Positions 43,340-52,005 of a DNA stretch of 64,000 bases are shown here, piece by piece. The notes below the pieces were generated by a model. The model saw only the letters and a list, made by a program, of their open reading frames with translations. It did no database searches and was not told the DNA's origin. The DNA is from an uncultured Bryobacteraceae bacterium (GTDB lineage Bacteria > Acidobacteriota > Terriglobia > Bryobacterales > Bryobacteraceae), in assembly GCA_938003835.1 (NCBI GenBank), contig CALKXJ010000013.1:124001-188000 (forward strand), in the 5' to 3' direction. Made by a program: the position numbers and the translations under genes. The number at the start of each line of letters is the position of its first letter. The first letter of the stretch is position 1.

Positions 43340-45289
43340 GTGCTGAGCCAGATCGAGCGCCGGATCCAGGAGGCTGTTGCCGCGCGGCTGCGCGAGCATT
43401 ACGGAATCGAAGATCTTCCCGTGACGCTCGAGCAGCCGCGCGAGGTGTCTTTCGGCGAGCTGGCCGTCCCGGCGGCCTTCCAGCTTGCCCGCCGGCTGCG
43501 CCGCCCTCCGAGGGAGATTGCGGCGGAGCTGGCCGCCGGGCTCGGTCCCATCGAAGGAGTGGCGCGGTTGGAGGTAGCCGGCAACGGCTATATCAACGTC
43601 CGGCTCGACCGCGGTCACTACGGCTGGGCCTTGCTTCAGGGCGGCGAATGGGAGAAGGAGCCCAGGCCAGGCAAGGTCATCGTCGAGCACACCAACATCA
43701 ACCCGAACAAGGCGGCGCACATCGGCCATCTGCGCAACGCCGTGCTGGGCGACACGTTCGCGCGCATGCTGCGCGCCGCCGGGCGCCAGGTCGAGGTGCA
43801 GAACTATATCGACAACACGGGAGTGCAGGTGGCCGACGTGGTGGTCGGTTTCCTGCATCTCGAGGGCAAGTCCGCTCGCGAGGTGGAGCGGCTGGCCGCC
43901 GCCGAGCGGTTCGACTACCTCTGCTGGGACCTCTACGCCCGGGTTTCGGCCTACTACAAGGAGCACCCGGAAGCGCTCGCCTGGCGCCAGGCGGCGCTGC
44001 ACGCCATCGAGGAGGGCGAAGGCGAGGCCGCCGAGATGGCTCACGTAATCGCCGATGCCATCATGCTGGCGCATCTGGCGACCATGCGCCGCATAGGCAT
44101 CACCTACGACGTGCTCCCCCGCGAGAGCGAGATCCTTCACCTGCGCTTCTGGGCGACGGCGTTCGAGCTGCTCAAAGAGCGCGGCGCGATTCATTTCGAG
44201 ACGTCGGGCAAGAACGCCGGCTGCTGGGTGATGCCGGCCGCGGCGTTCAGCGAGGATTCCGGAGAGGGCGACGGCAAGGTGATCGTGCGCAGCGACGGCA
44301 CGGTCACCTACGTGGGCAAGGACATCGCCTACCAGCTCTGGAAGTTCGGCCTGCTCGGCAAGGATTTTTATTACCGGCCGCTGGTGCGCGAGCCGGACGG
44401 GCACATCGTCTGGGTGACGGCCGACGAGCCGGGTGAAGAGCCGGCGCCGGAGTTCGGCCGCGCCAGCGAGGTCTACAACGTCATCGACTCGCGCCAGTCC
44501 TACTTGCAGGACGTGGTGGTGGCGGGCCTGCGCGCGCTCGGTTTCGAGGAGCAGGCAGCCCGCTCGATTCACTTCTCCTACGAGATGGTGGCGCTGTCGC
44601 CGCGCACCGCCGTCGAGCTGGGCATCGAGCTCACCGAAGAGGACTCGCGGCGGCCCTACGTCGAGGTCTCGGGACGGAAGGGCCAGGGTGTGAAGGCCGA
44701 CGACCTCATCGACAAGCTCGTCGAGACGGCGCGGCGCGAGGTCGACGCCCGGCATCCGGAGGCGCCCGCGGCCGAACGCGCGCGGGTGGCCGAGCAGATC
44801 GCCGCGGGCGCCCTGCGCTACTTCATGCTGAAGTTCACGCGGAATGCCGTGATCGCCTTCGACTTGCAGGAGGCCTTGAGCTTCGAGGGCGAGACCGGTC
44901 CTTATGTCCAGTACGCCGCCGTGCGCGCGCGAAACATCCTGCGCAAGTATGCGGAGCGCGGCGAGCGCCTGCCGGAGTTCGCCTCCGTGCTGAACCGAGA
45001 GGCCATGGCCCGCCAGCTGGCCTTCGAGGATTTCTGGCAACTGCTGCTCGCCGCCTCGAAAGCCGATACCGCCGTCCGGCGGGCCGTGGCCACAGGCGAG
45101 CCGGCGCAGGTGGCCAAGTATGCCTTCCAGCTCGCGCAGGCCTTCAACACCTTCTATCACGACTGCCCGGTGATCCACGAGCAGGACGCCGAGAGGCGAA
45201 CCTTCCTGCTGTGGATGACGGACTACTTCCGGCGGCAGCTCGAGGCGACGCTCGCCGTGCTCGGCATCGGGGTGCCGGAGTATATGTAG
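43340..45289 (+). CDS. argS: arginyl-tRNA synthetase
   Basis: Class Ia synthetase of 649 residues charging tRNA-Arg. It has an N-terminal additional domain (residues 1-100), the HIGH motif at 127-130 (AHIGHLRNA), a long catalytic domain with HIVWVTADEPG and VVVAGLRALG, and a C-terminal DALR anticodon-binding domain (YVQYAAVRARNILRK onwards to the terminal GVPEYM). As in most ArgS enzymes a canonical KMSKS is replaced (VEVSGRKGQGVKADDL). GTG 43340 is nine bases from TATACT (43325-43330) with no ribosome site, so the mRNA may be leaderless. Confidence 0.95.
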   Translation: MLSQIERRIQEAVAARLREHYGIEDLPVTLEQPREVSFGELAVPAAFQLARRLRRPPREIAAELAAGLGPIEGVARLEVAGNGYINVRLDRGHYGWALLQGGEWEKEPRPGKVIVEHTNINPNKAAHIGHLRNAVLGDTFARMLRAAGRQVEVQNYIDNTGVQVADVVVGFLHLEGKSAREVERLAAAERFDYLCWDLYARVSAYYKEHPEALAWRQAALHAIEEGEGEAAEMAHVIADAIMLAHLATMRRIGITYDVLPRESEILHLRFWATAFELLKERGAIHFETSGKNAGCWVMPAAAFSEDSGEGDGKVIVRSDGTVTYVGKDIAYQLWKFGLLGKDFYYRPLVREPDGHIVWVTADEPGEEPAPEFGRASEVYNVIDSRQSYLQDVVVAGLRALGFEEQAARSIHFSYEMVALSPRTAVELGIELTEEDSRRPYVEVSGRKGQGVKADDLIDKLVETARREVDARHPEAPAAERARVAEQIAAGALRYFMLKFTRNAVIAFDLQEALSFEGETGPYVQYAAVRARNILRKYAERGERLPEFASVLNREAMARQLAFEDFWQLLLAASKADTAVRRAVATGEPAQVAKYAFQLAQAFNTFYHDCPVIHEQDAERRTFLLWMTDYFRRQLEATLAVLGIGVPEYM

Positions 45290-45314
45290 CGCTGCGCGGG
45301 GCGACAATCGGGAT

Positions 45315-45577
45315 GTGAGCGACCTCGAATCCATCCTGAACAAGTTAGCCGCGATGGAGAGCCTGCCGCCTCGATCGGCGATTTGCGGGACGCTCTCATT
45401 GTTCCTGCTGAGATCCAGCGCCGCCAGGCCGAGGTGCAGCGGGGCCAGGCCGAATGGCTTGCGACCCACCGGCAGCGCCTCTGGCGCATCGAGCTGAACC
45501 TGGCCGAAGCTACCGACAAGCTCAACGGCCTGATCGGCTTGCTCGACAACTTCCTCCGCCGCCGCTCGCCGGAGTGA
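45315..45577 (+). pseudogene. small coiled-coil gene split by a frameshift
   Basis: A GTG start seven bases after GACAAT (45302-45307) encodes SDLESILNKLAAMESLPPR. The sensible continuation, a coiled coil (IVPAEIQRRQAEVQRGQAEW ... ATDKLNGLIGLLDNFLRRR), is in another frame from about 45370. Joining the frames gives one coherent protein of about 85 residues, so a one-base indel near 45365-45380 is likely. It may be a real pseudogene or an assembly error. The downstream half alone could only start at a TTG. Function unknown. Confidence 0.6.
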
Positions 45578-45580
45578 ACC

Positions 45581-46059
45581 TCACCGCCGCGGCACGAACT
45601 TCTGCACTCGCATGCCCCACCAGACGTCGCCGACCTAGACTTCGTCCTTCGGACCCACGGCGATGTCGTGCGCCCAGTCGAACTGGCCGTCGTAGCTGCC
45701 GAGGCAGCCCCATTGGGCCACGATCCTGCCGTCGAGATCGAGCTGAAGTGGCGGGCATCGTCGCCGGGGACATCTTTGGCGCCGACCGCCAGGCCATGTG
45801 CGGAGGCGATCATGCCGTCGCCCCAGGAGGCTAGAATCGGGCCCGTCTCCCCATCGAGGCACAGGATCGGGCGGTGGCCGCGGTGAAAGACGAAGACGTG
45901 ACCGTGAGGATCGACGCCGACGCCGCCCACCTCACGCGTGGCGAAGCCCTCCGGATATTGGGGTCAGCCGTGGACGACCTGGTAGGGCGCTTCCTTCGTC
46001 TGGCCGAGAATGCCTGGCGCGAGGAGCGCGCCGGTGGCGAGCAACAAAAGGATTCCCAT
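45581..46059 (-). pseudogene. decayed NHL-repeat beta-propeller gene
   Basis: The frame from ATG 46059 encodes a signal-peptide-like MGILLLLATGALLAPGILG, then QTKEAPYQVVHG, then TGA (45964-45966) where the family has Trp in VHGWP. It resumes PQYPEGFATREVGGVGVDPHGHV. Near 45746 the frame slips by one base into QLDLDGRIVAQWG ... FDWAHDIAVGPKDEV. A TAG (45635-45637) then replaces an expected Tyr before VGDVWWGMRVQKFVPRR and the final stop. The middle blades are missing, since only about 160 codons remain of a family usually about twice as long. Two nonsense mutations, one frameshift and a deletion mark it as dead. Confidence 0.8.
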
Positions 46060-46118
46060 CGCCGACCTCGTTGCGGCTACCGTTGTACCGCGGCGCGGCG
46101 GCTGCGAGCAAGCGCCGC

Positions 46119-47042
46119 TCAGTGAGATTCGGCTTCGAGGAACCGCTCGGCCTCGATGGCGGCCATGCAGCCGGCCGCGGCGGCGGTGATCGCCTGGCGG
46201 TAGACGCGGTCCTGTACGTCGCCGGCATGAAAGACGCCCGGAACGCTGGTGCGCGCGCCTCCCTTGGAGACGATGTAGCCGTCGGCGTCGAGCTCGATCT
46301 GGCCCCGGAAGACGGCCGTGTTCGGGATGTGGCCGATGGCGATGAACAGGCCGTCGACCTGCCGGGTCCAGGTCTCGCCGGTCTCGACGTTGCGCAGCCG
46401 GACGCCCGTAACGTAGCCTTTGTCGACGTCGAAGACCTCGTCGATGACCGCCGGGGTGATGAAGCGGATCTTCGGGTTGCGCTGCGCGCGCTCGAGCATG
46501 ATCTTGGAGGCGCGGAACTGGTTGCGCCGGTGAACGATGACCACCTCGGAGCCGAAGCGCGTCAGGAAGATCGCCTCCTCCATGGCCGAGTCGCCACCGC
46601 CCACCACCATGATCTTCTTGTCCCGGAAGAAGAAGCCGTCACAGGTGGCGCAGGAGCTCACGCCGTGGCCGATGAGCTTTTGCTCGGAGGGCAGGCCCAG
46701 CCAGCGGGTCGAAGCGCCCGAGGCGATAATCAGGGCGCGGGTCTCGATCCAGTCGCCGTCCACCCGGAGGCGGAACGGGCGTTTGGAGAGATCGGCCTCC
46801 TCCACCACTCCGGAGCGATACTCGGCGCCGAACTTCTCGGCCTGCTTGCGCATATTCTCAACCAGCACCGGACCGTCGATGCCGTCGGGAAAGCCGGGAA
46901 AGTTTTCGACCAGGGTCGTCAGCGAGAGCTGCCCGCCGGGCTCGTGTCCGGTGACGACCAGGGGTTCGAGCTGAGCGCGCGCCGCGTAGATGGCGGCCGT
47001 GTTACCGGCGCAGCCGGAGCCGATGATGACGAGGTTTCTCAT
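46119..47042 (-). CDS. trxB: thioredoxin reductase (NADPH)
   Basis: The 307-residue flavoprotein reduces thioredoxin with NADPH. The FAD-binding GSGCAGNTAAIYAARAQL at residues 8-25 has Cys-Ala-Gly where most homologues have Pro-Ala-Gly. The redox pair is C131/C134 in SSCATCDGFF. The NADPH-binding motif is VVGGGDSAMEEAIFLTRFG, and the C-terminal FAD motif reads GVFHAGDVQDRVYRQAITAAAAGCMAAIEAERFL. Lengths and spacing are standard. It is a stand-alone gene: the decayed NHL gene lies downstream and feoB upstream in the same direction 53 bases away. Confidence 0.95.
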   Translation of the reverse strand: MRNLVIIGSGCAGNTAAIYAARAQLEPLVVTGHEPGGQLSLTTLVENFPGFPDGIDGPVLVENMRKQAEKFGAEYRSGVVEEADLSKRPFRLRVDGDWIETRALIIASGASTRWLGLPSEQKLIGHGVSSCATCDGFFFRDKKIMVVGGGDSAMEEAIFLTRFGSEVVIVHRRNQFRASKIMLERAQRNPKIRFITPAVIDEVFDVDKGYVTGVRLRNVETGETWTRQVDGLFIAIGHIPNTAVFRGQIELDADGYIVSKGGARTSVPGVFHAGDVQDRVYRQAITAAAAGCMAAIEAERFLEAESH

Positions 47043-47095
47043 AGGATGCGTGGGATGGCGATGACAGCCTCTAAGATGCTACCACGCCGCCGGGC

Positions 47096-48997
47096 TCATG
47101 CCGTCCAGGCCGACACCAGCCGGTAGGCCACAAAGGCTCCGGCATAGGCAAGCGCGCCCATGTAGGCGAACTGGGCCAGAGGCCACCTCCAGCCGCCGGT
47201 TTCGCGGCGGACCACGGCCAGCGTTGAGATGCACTGCATGGCGAAGGCGAAAAAGATCAGCAAGGCGACGGCGCCCGCGGGCGTCAGGTCCTGCTGCAAG
47301 GCCTCGCGCAGGCCCATCGAGTTCTCGTCGCCCTCGATGCCGTAGATCGTCCCGAGCGTGCCGACGATGACCTCCCGGGCCGCCAGCGAGGTGACCAGCC
47401 CGATGCCGATCTTCCAGTTGAAGCCGAGCGGCTCAATGACGGGTTCGATCAGCCGGCCGATGGTGCCTGCGACGCTCGCCTCGATCGGCGGCGCCGCTCC
47501 GTCGACCAGAGGCAGATGGGCGAGCACCCATAGCACGATTGCCGCCGTGAGAATCACCGTCCCGGCGCGGCGGAGAAACAGCCAGGCCCGGTCGTATAAC
47601 CGCAATCCGAGCGACCGCAAGGTCGGCCAGCGGTAGGGAGGCAGCTCGAGCAGGAAGGGGGTGCGCTCGCTCTTCAAAATCGAGGATTTGAGCAGCCGGG
47701 CCGTCATTACGGCGGCCAGGAACCCCAGCACGTACAGTCCCAGCATGGCCGCCGCGCGCGTGCCGAGCAGGTTGCCTATCAAGGGCCGTTCGGGGATGAA
47801 GGCGGCGATGATCAGTGTGTAGACCGGCAGGCGGGCCGAGCAGGTCATGAAGGGAGCAATCAGGATGGTGGCGATCCGGTCACGCTTGTTCTCGATCGTG
47901 CGCGTCGCCATGATGGCCGGCACGGCGCAGGCGTAGGCCGACAGCAGCGGGATGAAGGACTTGCCCTGAAGGCCCACCCGGGCCATGGTGCGGTCCGCGA
48001 TGACCGCGGCGCGCGCCAGGTAGCCTGAGTCTTCGAGAATGCCGATGAACAGGAACAGCAGGAGGATCTGGGGGAGGAAAACCACCACCGAGCCGACGCC
48101 GCCCCAGACGCCTTCCACCAGCAGGTCCCGGAACGGCGATTCGGGCAGAGCGGCGGCCACCCAGGCGCCGGAACGCTCGATGAGAACCTCGACGCCCTCC
48201 ATCAGAGGGCGCGCGCCGCTGAAGATCGTCTGAAATACGGCCACCACCACCGCGGCAAACACCAGCGGCCCGGCGACGGGATGCAGGAAAACGGCGTCCA
48301 GCCGGTGCGTCCAGACCGGCGGCGCGGGCGGCCGGTAACCGGCCCTCGCACCGATCCGGACGGCCCACTCCCGGCACTTCGGCACATCCTGGATCACTGG
48401 GAGCTCGACGGGCCGGGGAACGCCGAGCTCGCCGGTGAGGAACTCGAGGACGGGTTCGAGCCCCTCGCCTCTGGCGGCGCTCACCAGCACCACAGGGGCG
48501 CCGAGTTGGCGGGCCAGCGCGGCGGTGTCGACCTCGCCGCCACGATCGCGCAGTGCATCGGCCATGTTCAGGACGACGAGCGTAGGCAGGCCGAGGCTCA
48601 AGACGGGAGCGGCCAGCAACAGGTGGCGCGCCAGGTTGGTCGAATCCAGAATCAAGATGACGGCGTCGGGCCGTCTGACGCCCGGCATGCGTCCTTTCAG
48701 GACGTCGTGGGCGACCTGCTCGTCCTCCGAGCGCGGCTCCAGGCTGTAGACGCCCGGCAAATCGATCAGGTCCACCTCCTGGTCGTGAGCCTGGCGGAGG
48801 CGTCCGACGCGCTGCTCGACGGTCACGCCGGGATAATTGGCTACCTTCTGCCGGACGCCGGTGAGGCGGTTGAACAGCGTCGACTTGCCGGAGTTGGGCG
48901 GGCCGACGATAGCCACGGTGCGGTGGCGGCGGACTGGGGGGCGCCGTGGCGGCGGCGCCGTCTCTGCTGACCGGGGCTGCGCCGGGCACTCGGCCAC
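47096..48997 (-). CDS. feoB: ferrous iron transport protein B
   Basis: Inner-membrane Fe(II) transporter of 633 residues. The cytosolic G domain has G1 GPPNSGKST at 32-40, the switch region NYPGVTVE, G3 DLPGVYSL and G4-like NMAD. About ten membrane segments follow, with two Gate motifs (AYACAVPAIMATRTIENKRDR and FMTCSARLPVYTLII) that carry the conserved cysteines. It is shorter than the E. coli protein, lacking much of the terminal region, but within the family range. GTG 48997 has GAGGAG seven bases before it and lies ten bases after feoA, so they form one operon. Confidence 0.95.
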   Translation of the reverse strand: MAECPAQPRSAETAPPPRRPPVRRHRTVAIVGPPNSGKSTLFNRLTGVRQKVANYPGVTVEQRVGRLRQAHDQEVDLIDLPGVYSLEPRSEDEQVAHDVLKGRMPGVRRPDAVILILDSTNLARHLLLAAPVLSLGLPTLVVLNMADALRDRGGEVDTAALARQLGAPVVLVSAARGEGLEPVLEFLTGELGVPRPVELPVIQDVPKCREWAVRIGARAGYRPPAPPVWTHRLDAVFLHPVAGPLVFAAVVVAVFQTIFSGARPLMEGVEVLIERSGAWVAAALPESPFRDLLVEGVWGGVGSVVVFLPQILLLFLFIGILEDSGYLARAAVIADRTMARVGLQGKSFIPLLSAYACAVPAIMATRTIENKRDRIATILIAPFMTCSARLPVYTLIIAAFIPERPLIGNLLGTRAAAMLGLYVLGFLAAVMTARLLKSSILKSERTPFLLELPPYRWPTLRSLGLRLYDRAWLFLRRAGTVILTAAIVLWVLAHLPLVDGAAPPIEASVAGTIGRLIEPVIEPLGFNWKIGIGLVTSLAAREVIVGTLGTIYGIEGDENSMGLREALQQDLTPAGAVALLIFFAFAMQCISTLAVVRRETGGWRWPLAQFAYMGALAYAGAFVAYRLVSAWTA

Positions 48998-49007
48998 GCC
49001 AGGCTCC

Positions 49008-49301
49008 TCAGGCTCCGCCGGAGGGTCGCAGGCGGATGAGGGCCGCCGTCTCCAGGCGCAGAGCGATCTCGGAGCCGTCGATGCGAAAGACGCGCGGATC
49101 GCCGCCGGGAGCGCGGCGGACGGTGATGACGCTGCTGCCGGGGACGAAGCCGAGCTCCATCAGGCGCCGGGCGAGATCGGGGGGCGCCTCGAGCGCCTCG
49201 ATGACTGCCTGGCGGCCTTCCTCGAGCTCAGCGAGGGTGCGGGGCTCGGCGGCGACGCCGGCCGAAGCGGGCTCGGTAGTGAAAATTAGTTGCAGCAGCA
49301 C
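49008..49301 (-). CDS. feoA: FeoA-family ferrous iron transport accessory protein
   Basis: A 97-residue protein with an SH3-like FeoA domain (RTLAELEEGRQAVIEAL ... LARRLMELGFVPGSSVITVRRAPGGDPRVFRIDGSEIALRLETAALIRLRP). It stimulates FeoB at the membrane. The GTG start is chosen because a consensus TTGACA promoter ends six bases before it; the longer frame would begin upstream of the transcription start. The short N-terminal extension (VLLQLIFTTEPASAG) is not part of the domain. Confidence 0.9.
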   Translation of the reverse strand: MLLQLIFTTEPASAGVAAEPRTLAELEEGRQAVIEALEAPPDLARRLMELGFVPGSSVITVRRAPGGDPRVFRIDGSEIALRLETAALIRLRPSGGA

Positions 49302-49307
49302 GATTCC

Positions 49308-49337
49308 AGTATGCAGGCCGGGTTGGCGAATTGTCAA
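49308..49337 (-). promoter_or_regulatory. promoter of feoAB
   Basis: On the minus strand a perfect TTGACA (49332-49337) and CATACT (49308-49313) are 18 bases apart. The -10 lies six bases from the GTG of feoA, so transcription should begin at or within a base or two of the start codon. I see no convincing Fur-box palindrome. Confidence 0.75.
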
Positions 49338-49441
49338 GAGAATCGAGCAACAGTTTCCGGCCCGAATCTGCCGAAAAAGGACAAAGTGCAACTCATTTGT
49401 TTTTGCCGCCGCCCCCTGCTTGCCATGGTAGAATCGCTGGC

Positions 49442-50362
49442 GTGACCCCCGCGCTCACCACCGGGCGCTTCGGGCGCCGCGAAGTCCGCCGGTGGCTGAA
49501 CCTCTCGGAGCGCCAGCTCCGCAGTTGGGAGCGGCAGGGGCTGATCGCTCCGGCCGAAGCCTACGGCTTTCGCGAACTAATCGCGCTCCGCAGCCTGGTC
49601 AAACTCCGCCGGGATCGCGTGCCGCCCCGCAAGATCCGCCAGGCGATCTTGGCGCTTCGCGCGCGGCTCCGTGATGTCGCCGATCCGCTGGTCGAGCTCA
49701 AACTCTTTAGCGAAGGCGGCCAGGTCCGCGTGCAGGTGGGAGGCTGTCCGATGGAGCCGGTCACCGGGCAACTGTTGCTCGACTTCGGTCCCGAGGAGCT
49801 GCGCAAGCTGGTTCAGTTCCCCGAGCCGAGCCGCGAACCGGCCGGCCTTCCCGCAGGCCGGGCGGCAGCGGCTGCCGACCGGCTCTTCGAAGAGGGTGTG
49901 CGCCTGGAGCATGCGGGCGCCGTCGAGGAGGCGCGCGAGGTCTATCTGCGCGCGCTCGAGGCCGACCCGAACCATGCAGGCGCGCTCATCAATCTGGGAA
50001 CGATTCATTTCACCGCGCGGGAGTTCGGCCAGGCGCGCCAATACTACGAGCGGGCGGTGGCGGCCGATCCGGACAACGCCTTGGCCCGGTTCAATCTGGC
50101 CAACGTCTTCGACGAACTGGGCCTGCGGCTCGAAGCGCTGGTTCACTACCAGGCGGCCCTGAAGCTCGCGCCCGATTACGCCGATGCGCACTACAATCTC
50201 GCGCTGCTGTACCAGACCATCGGCCAGCCCCTGCGGGCGGTCCGTCACTGGCGCATCTATCTCCGGCTCGATCCGGGCAGTCCCTGGGCGGCTATTGCTC
50301 GGCGGGAGCTTGACCGGATCTACCGCGAGACGGTGGTCGAAAGCGGCGAGCCGCGCCCCTGA
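49442..50362 (+). CDS. MerR-type DNA-binding domain fused to TPR repeats
   Basis: The 306-residue protein starts with a MerR-like winged helix (residues 8-75, RFGRREVRRWLNLSERQLRSWERQGLIAPAEAYGFRELIALRSLVKLRRDRVPPRKIRQAI). After a linker come four TPR units (RLFEEGVRLEHAGAVEEAREVYLRAL, ALINLGTIHFTAREFGQARQYYERAV, ARFNLANVFDELGLRLEALVHYQAAL, AHYNLALLYQTIGQPLRAVRHWRIYL). It is probably a transcription regulator whose sensor is a protein-binding TPR array. TAGAAT (49429-49434) is seven bases before GTG. It is divergent from feoA by 140 bases, so feoAB is a candidate target. Its end overlaps the convergent adenylate kinase-like gene by 43 bases. Confidence 0.85.
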   Translation: MTPALTTGRFGRREVRRWLNLSERQLRSWERQGLIAPAEAYGFRELIALRSLVKLRRDRVPPRKIRQAILALRARLRDVADPLVELKLFSEGGQVRVQVGGCPMEPVTGQLLLDFGPEELRKLVQFPEPSREPAGLPAGRAAAAADRLFEEGVRLEHAGAVEEAREVYLRALEADPNHAGALINLGTIHFTAREFGQARQYYERAVAADPDNALARFNLANVFDELGLRLEALVHYQAALKLAPDYADAHYNLALLYQTIGQPLRAVRHWRIYLRLDPGSPWAAIARRELDRIYRETVVESGEPRP

Positions 50363-50958
50363 TCCGGCTCGGCGGCGCGTTGAGGTTTCCTGAGGCCGAG
50401 TGCCTTCAGTATCGATTCGTAGACCACCTCGATGGGCGGGGTGGCGTCGATGCGGATCAGCATCTCCTTCTTCTCGAACAACTCGAGCAGGGGGGCCGTC
50501 TTCTGCAAGTACTCGCGCAAGCGTACGCGCAGCGCCTCGGGGGTGTCGTCGGCGCGCTTGGTGAAAGTGGGACCTTCGCCCACCGCGGCCCGGTGCATGA
50601 CGCGCTCGAAGATCACCTCCTCGGGAATGTCCAGGTAGATGGCCTTGTCCAGATTCCACCTCTCGAAGAGGTACTCGGCCTGGGAGCGGGTGCGCGGGAA
50701 GCCGTCCAACACGAAGCCGTAATTCCAGTCGTGTTCCTCGAGCCGCTGGCGCACCACCTCCTCGACAATCTCGTCGGGTACCAGCAGGCCCTGATTCATG
50801 ATGCGCTGGATCCGGGCAGCCAGCTTCGTGTGGTGCTGCATGTGCCAGCGGAAGATGTCCCCGATCGAGATATGGACGAAGTCGAAGTCCTGGCAAAGTA
50901 ACCGGGCCTGGGTGCCCTTGCCGGAGCCCTGAGGGCCGATGATGATGTATTTATGCAT
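50320..50958 (-). CDS. adk: adenylate kinase family nucleoside monophosphate kinase
   Basis: The 212-residue kinase transfers phosphate between ATP and a nucleoside monophosphate, probably AMP. The P-loop IIGPQGSGKGTQ lies at residues 7-18, DGFPRTRSQAEYL is the NMP-binding signature, and the LID region is short (RAAVGEGPTFTKRADDTPEALRVRLREY), with no zinc cysteines. The C-terminal 25 residues are extra. The gene has an unusual LID compared with textbook Adk, so it may be a second family member rather than the housekeeping copy. It is divergent from thiL. Confidence 0.85.
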   Translation of the reverse strand: MHKYIIIGPQGSGKGTQARLLCQDFDFVHISIGDIFRWHMQHHTKLAARIQRIMNQGLLVPDEIVEEVVRQRLEEHDWNYGFVLDGFPRTRSQAEYLFERWNLDKAIYLDIPEEVIFERVMHRAAVGEGPTFTKRADDTPEALRVRLREYLQKTAPLLELFEKKEMLIRIDATPPIEVVYESILKALGLRKPQRAAEPDQGRGSPLSTTVSR

Positions 50959-51023
50959 GGTGGATTACGGTTTCCGGGACTGCGTAACCGCATTGTATCG
51001 AATCCCGGAGCGATGAGAACCGG

Positions 51024-51935
51024 ATGAGCGAACTCGAAATTCTGGAACGCCTTCGCGCCAGGGCGAGGCCGTTTCCGCGCTCCGGCGTCCGCCTGGGCAT
51101 CGGCGACGATTGCGCCATCTTCGCCGCCCGCAAAGGGGAGGAGCTGCTCATCACCACGGACCTGCTGCTCGAGGGGGTGCACTTTGAGCGAGGCAGCCAT
51201 CCGCCGGCAACGTTGGGCCGCAAGGCGCTGGCGCGCGCTCTGAGCGACATTGCCGCCATGGGGGGCCAGGCGCGCTTGTGCCTGGTGTCGCTGGCGGCGC
51301 CGCGCTGGGCGGGCCGGGGCTTCATCGACGGGTTCTTTCGAGGCTTGCTCGGTCTGGCGAGCCGTTACAAGGTGACGCTCGCCGGGGGCGACCTGACGCA
51401 GAGCGAGGCGCTCGCCTGCGACGTGGTGGTCTGTGGGGCGGTCGAGCGGGGCGGCGCGCTCACGCGCAGCGGCGCCCGCGCGGGTGACCGGATCTACGTT
51501 TCCGGCGTCCTGGGCGGCTCTGCCCTGGGCTTGAGGACGCGGAGAGGAGCTGCCTGGCGGCGGCATGCGGCGCCCGAGCCGCGGCTCGAGCTGGGCGCGC
51601 TCCTAAGGCGCCTGGGGGCGACCGCGGCGATCGACCTAAGCGACGGGCTCGCGCTCGATCTACACCGGCTGGCCAAGGCCTCCGGCGTTGCGGCCTCGGT
51701 TCACCTGCCGCTGCCTGTCTTTCCCGGCGCCTCGTTCGAGGAGGTCCTGCACGGGGGCGAGGATTACGAGCTGCTGTTCACGGTGCGGCCGGGCGTAGTG
51801 GTTCCGGAGGCACACGGCGGGGTGCCGCTGACGTGCATCGGCGCGATGCGCAGAGGCCGCCCGGGCGCACTCGAGCTGTTCGGCCGGCCGCTGGCGCCCG
51901 TTGGCTGGGACCCGTTCCGGAAGCGGGATCGATGA
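51024..51935 (+). CDS. thiL: thiamine-monophosphate kinase
   Basis: Final step of thiamine pyrophosphate synthesis: phosphorylates thiamine monophosphate with ATP. The 303-residue protein has the AIR-synthase-like fold with family motifs GIGDDCAIF (residues 25-33), TTDLLLEGVHF (44-54), ALSDIAAMGG (72-81), AGGDLTQSE, IDLSDGLALDLHRL and HGGEDYELLFTV. All Mg-binding Asp residues are present. ATG lies within purine-rich GATGAGAACCGGATGAG. A thi riboswitch is not seen. Confidence 0.95.
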   Translation: MSELEILERLRARARPFPRSGVRLGIGDDCAIFAARKGEELLITTDLLLEGVHFERGSHPPATLGRKALARALSDIAAMGGQARLCLVSLAAPRWAGRGFIDGFFRGLLGLASRYKVTLAGGDLTQSEALACDVVVCGAVERGGALTRSGARAGDRIYVSGVLGGSALGLRTRRGAAWRRHAAPEPRLELGALLRRLGATAAIDLSDGLALDLHRLAKASGVAASVHLPLPVFPGASFEEVLHGGEDYELLFTVRPGVVVPEAHGGVPLTCIGAMRRGRPGALELFGRPLAPVGWDPFRKRDR

Positions 51936-52005
51936 GGAAAAAGAGGGACAGTATACTCAATCCCCAATTTCGGCGACGCCGTCGATGGGAGATAATATCT
52001 GGGCG

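Noticed and set aside
43319-45469. A 716-codon minus-strand frame
   Set aside because: It is antisense to argS over its full length and lacks any recognisable domain.
45581-46059. Selenocysteine decoding of the in-frame TGA in the NHL gene
   Set aside because: The family has Trp at this position, there is no SECIS-like hairpin evident, and a second TAG stop and a frameshift follow.
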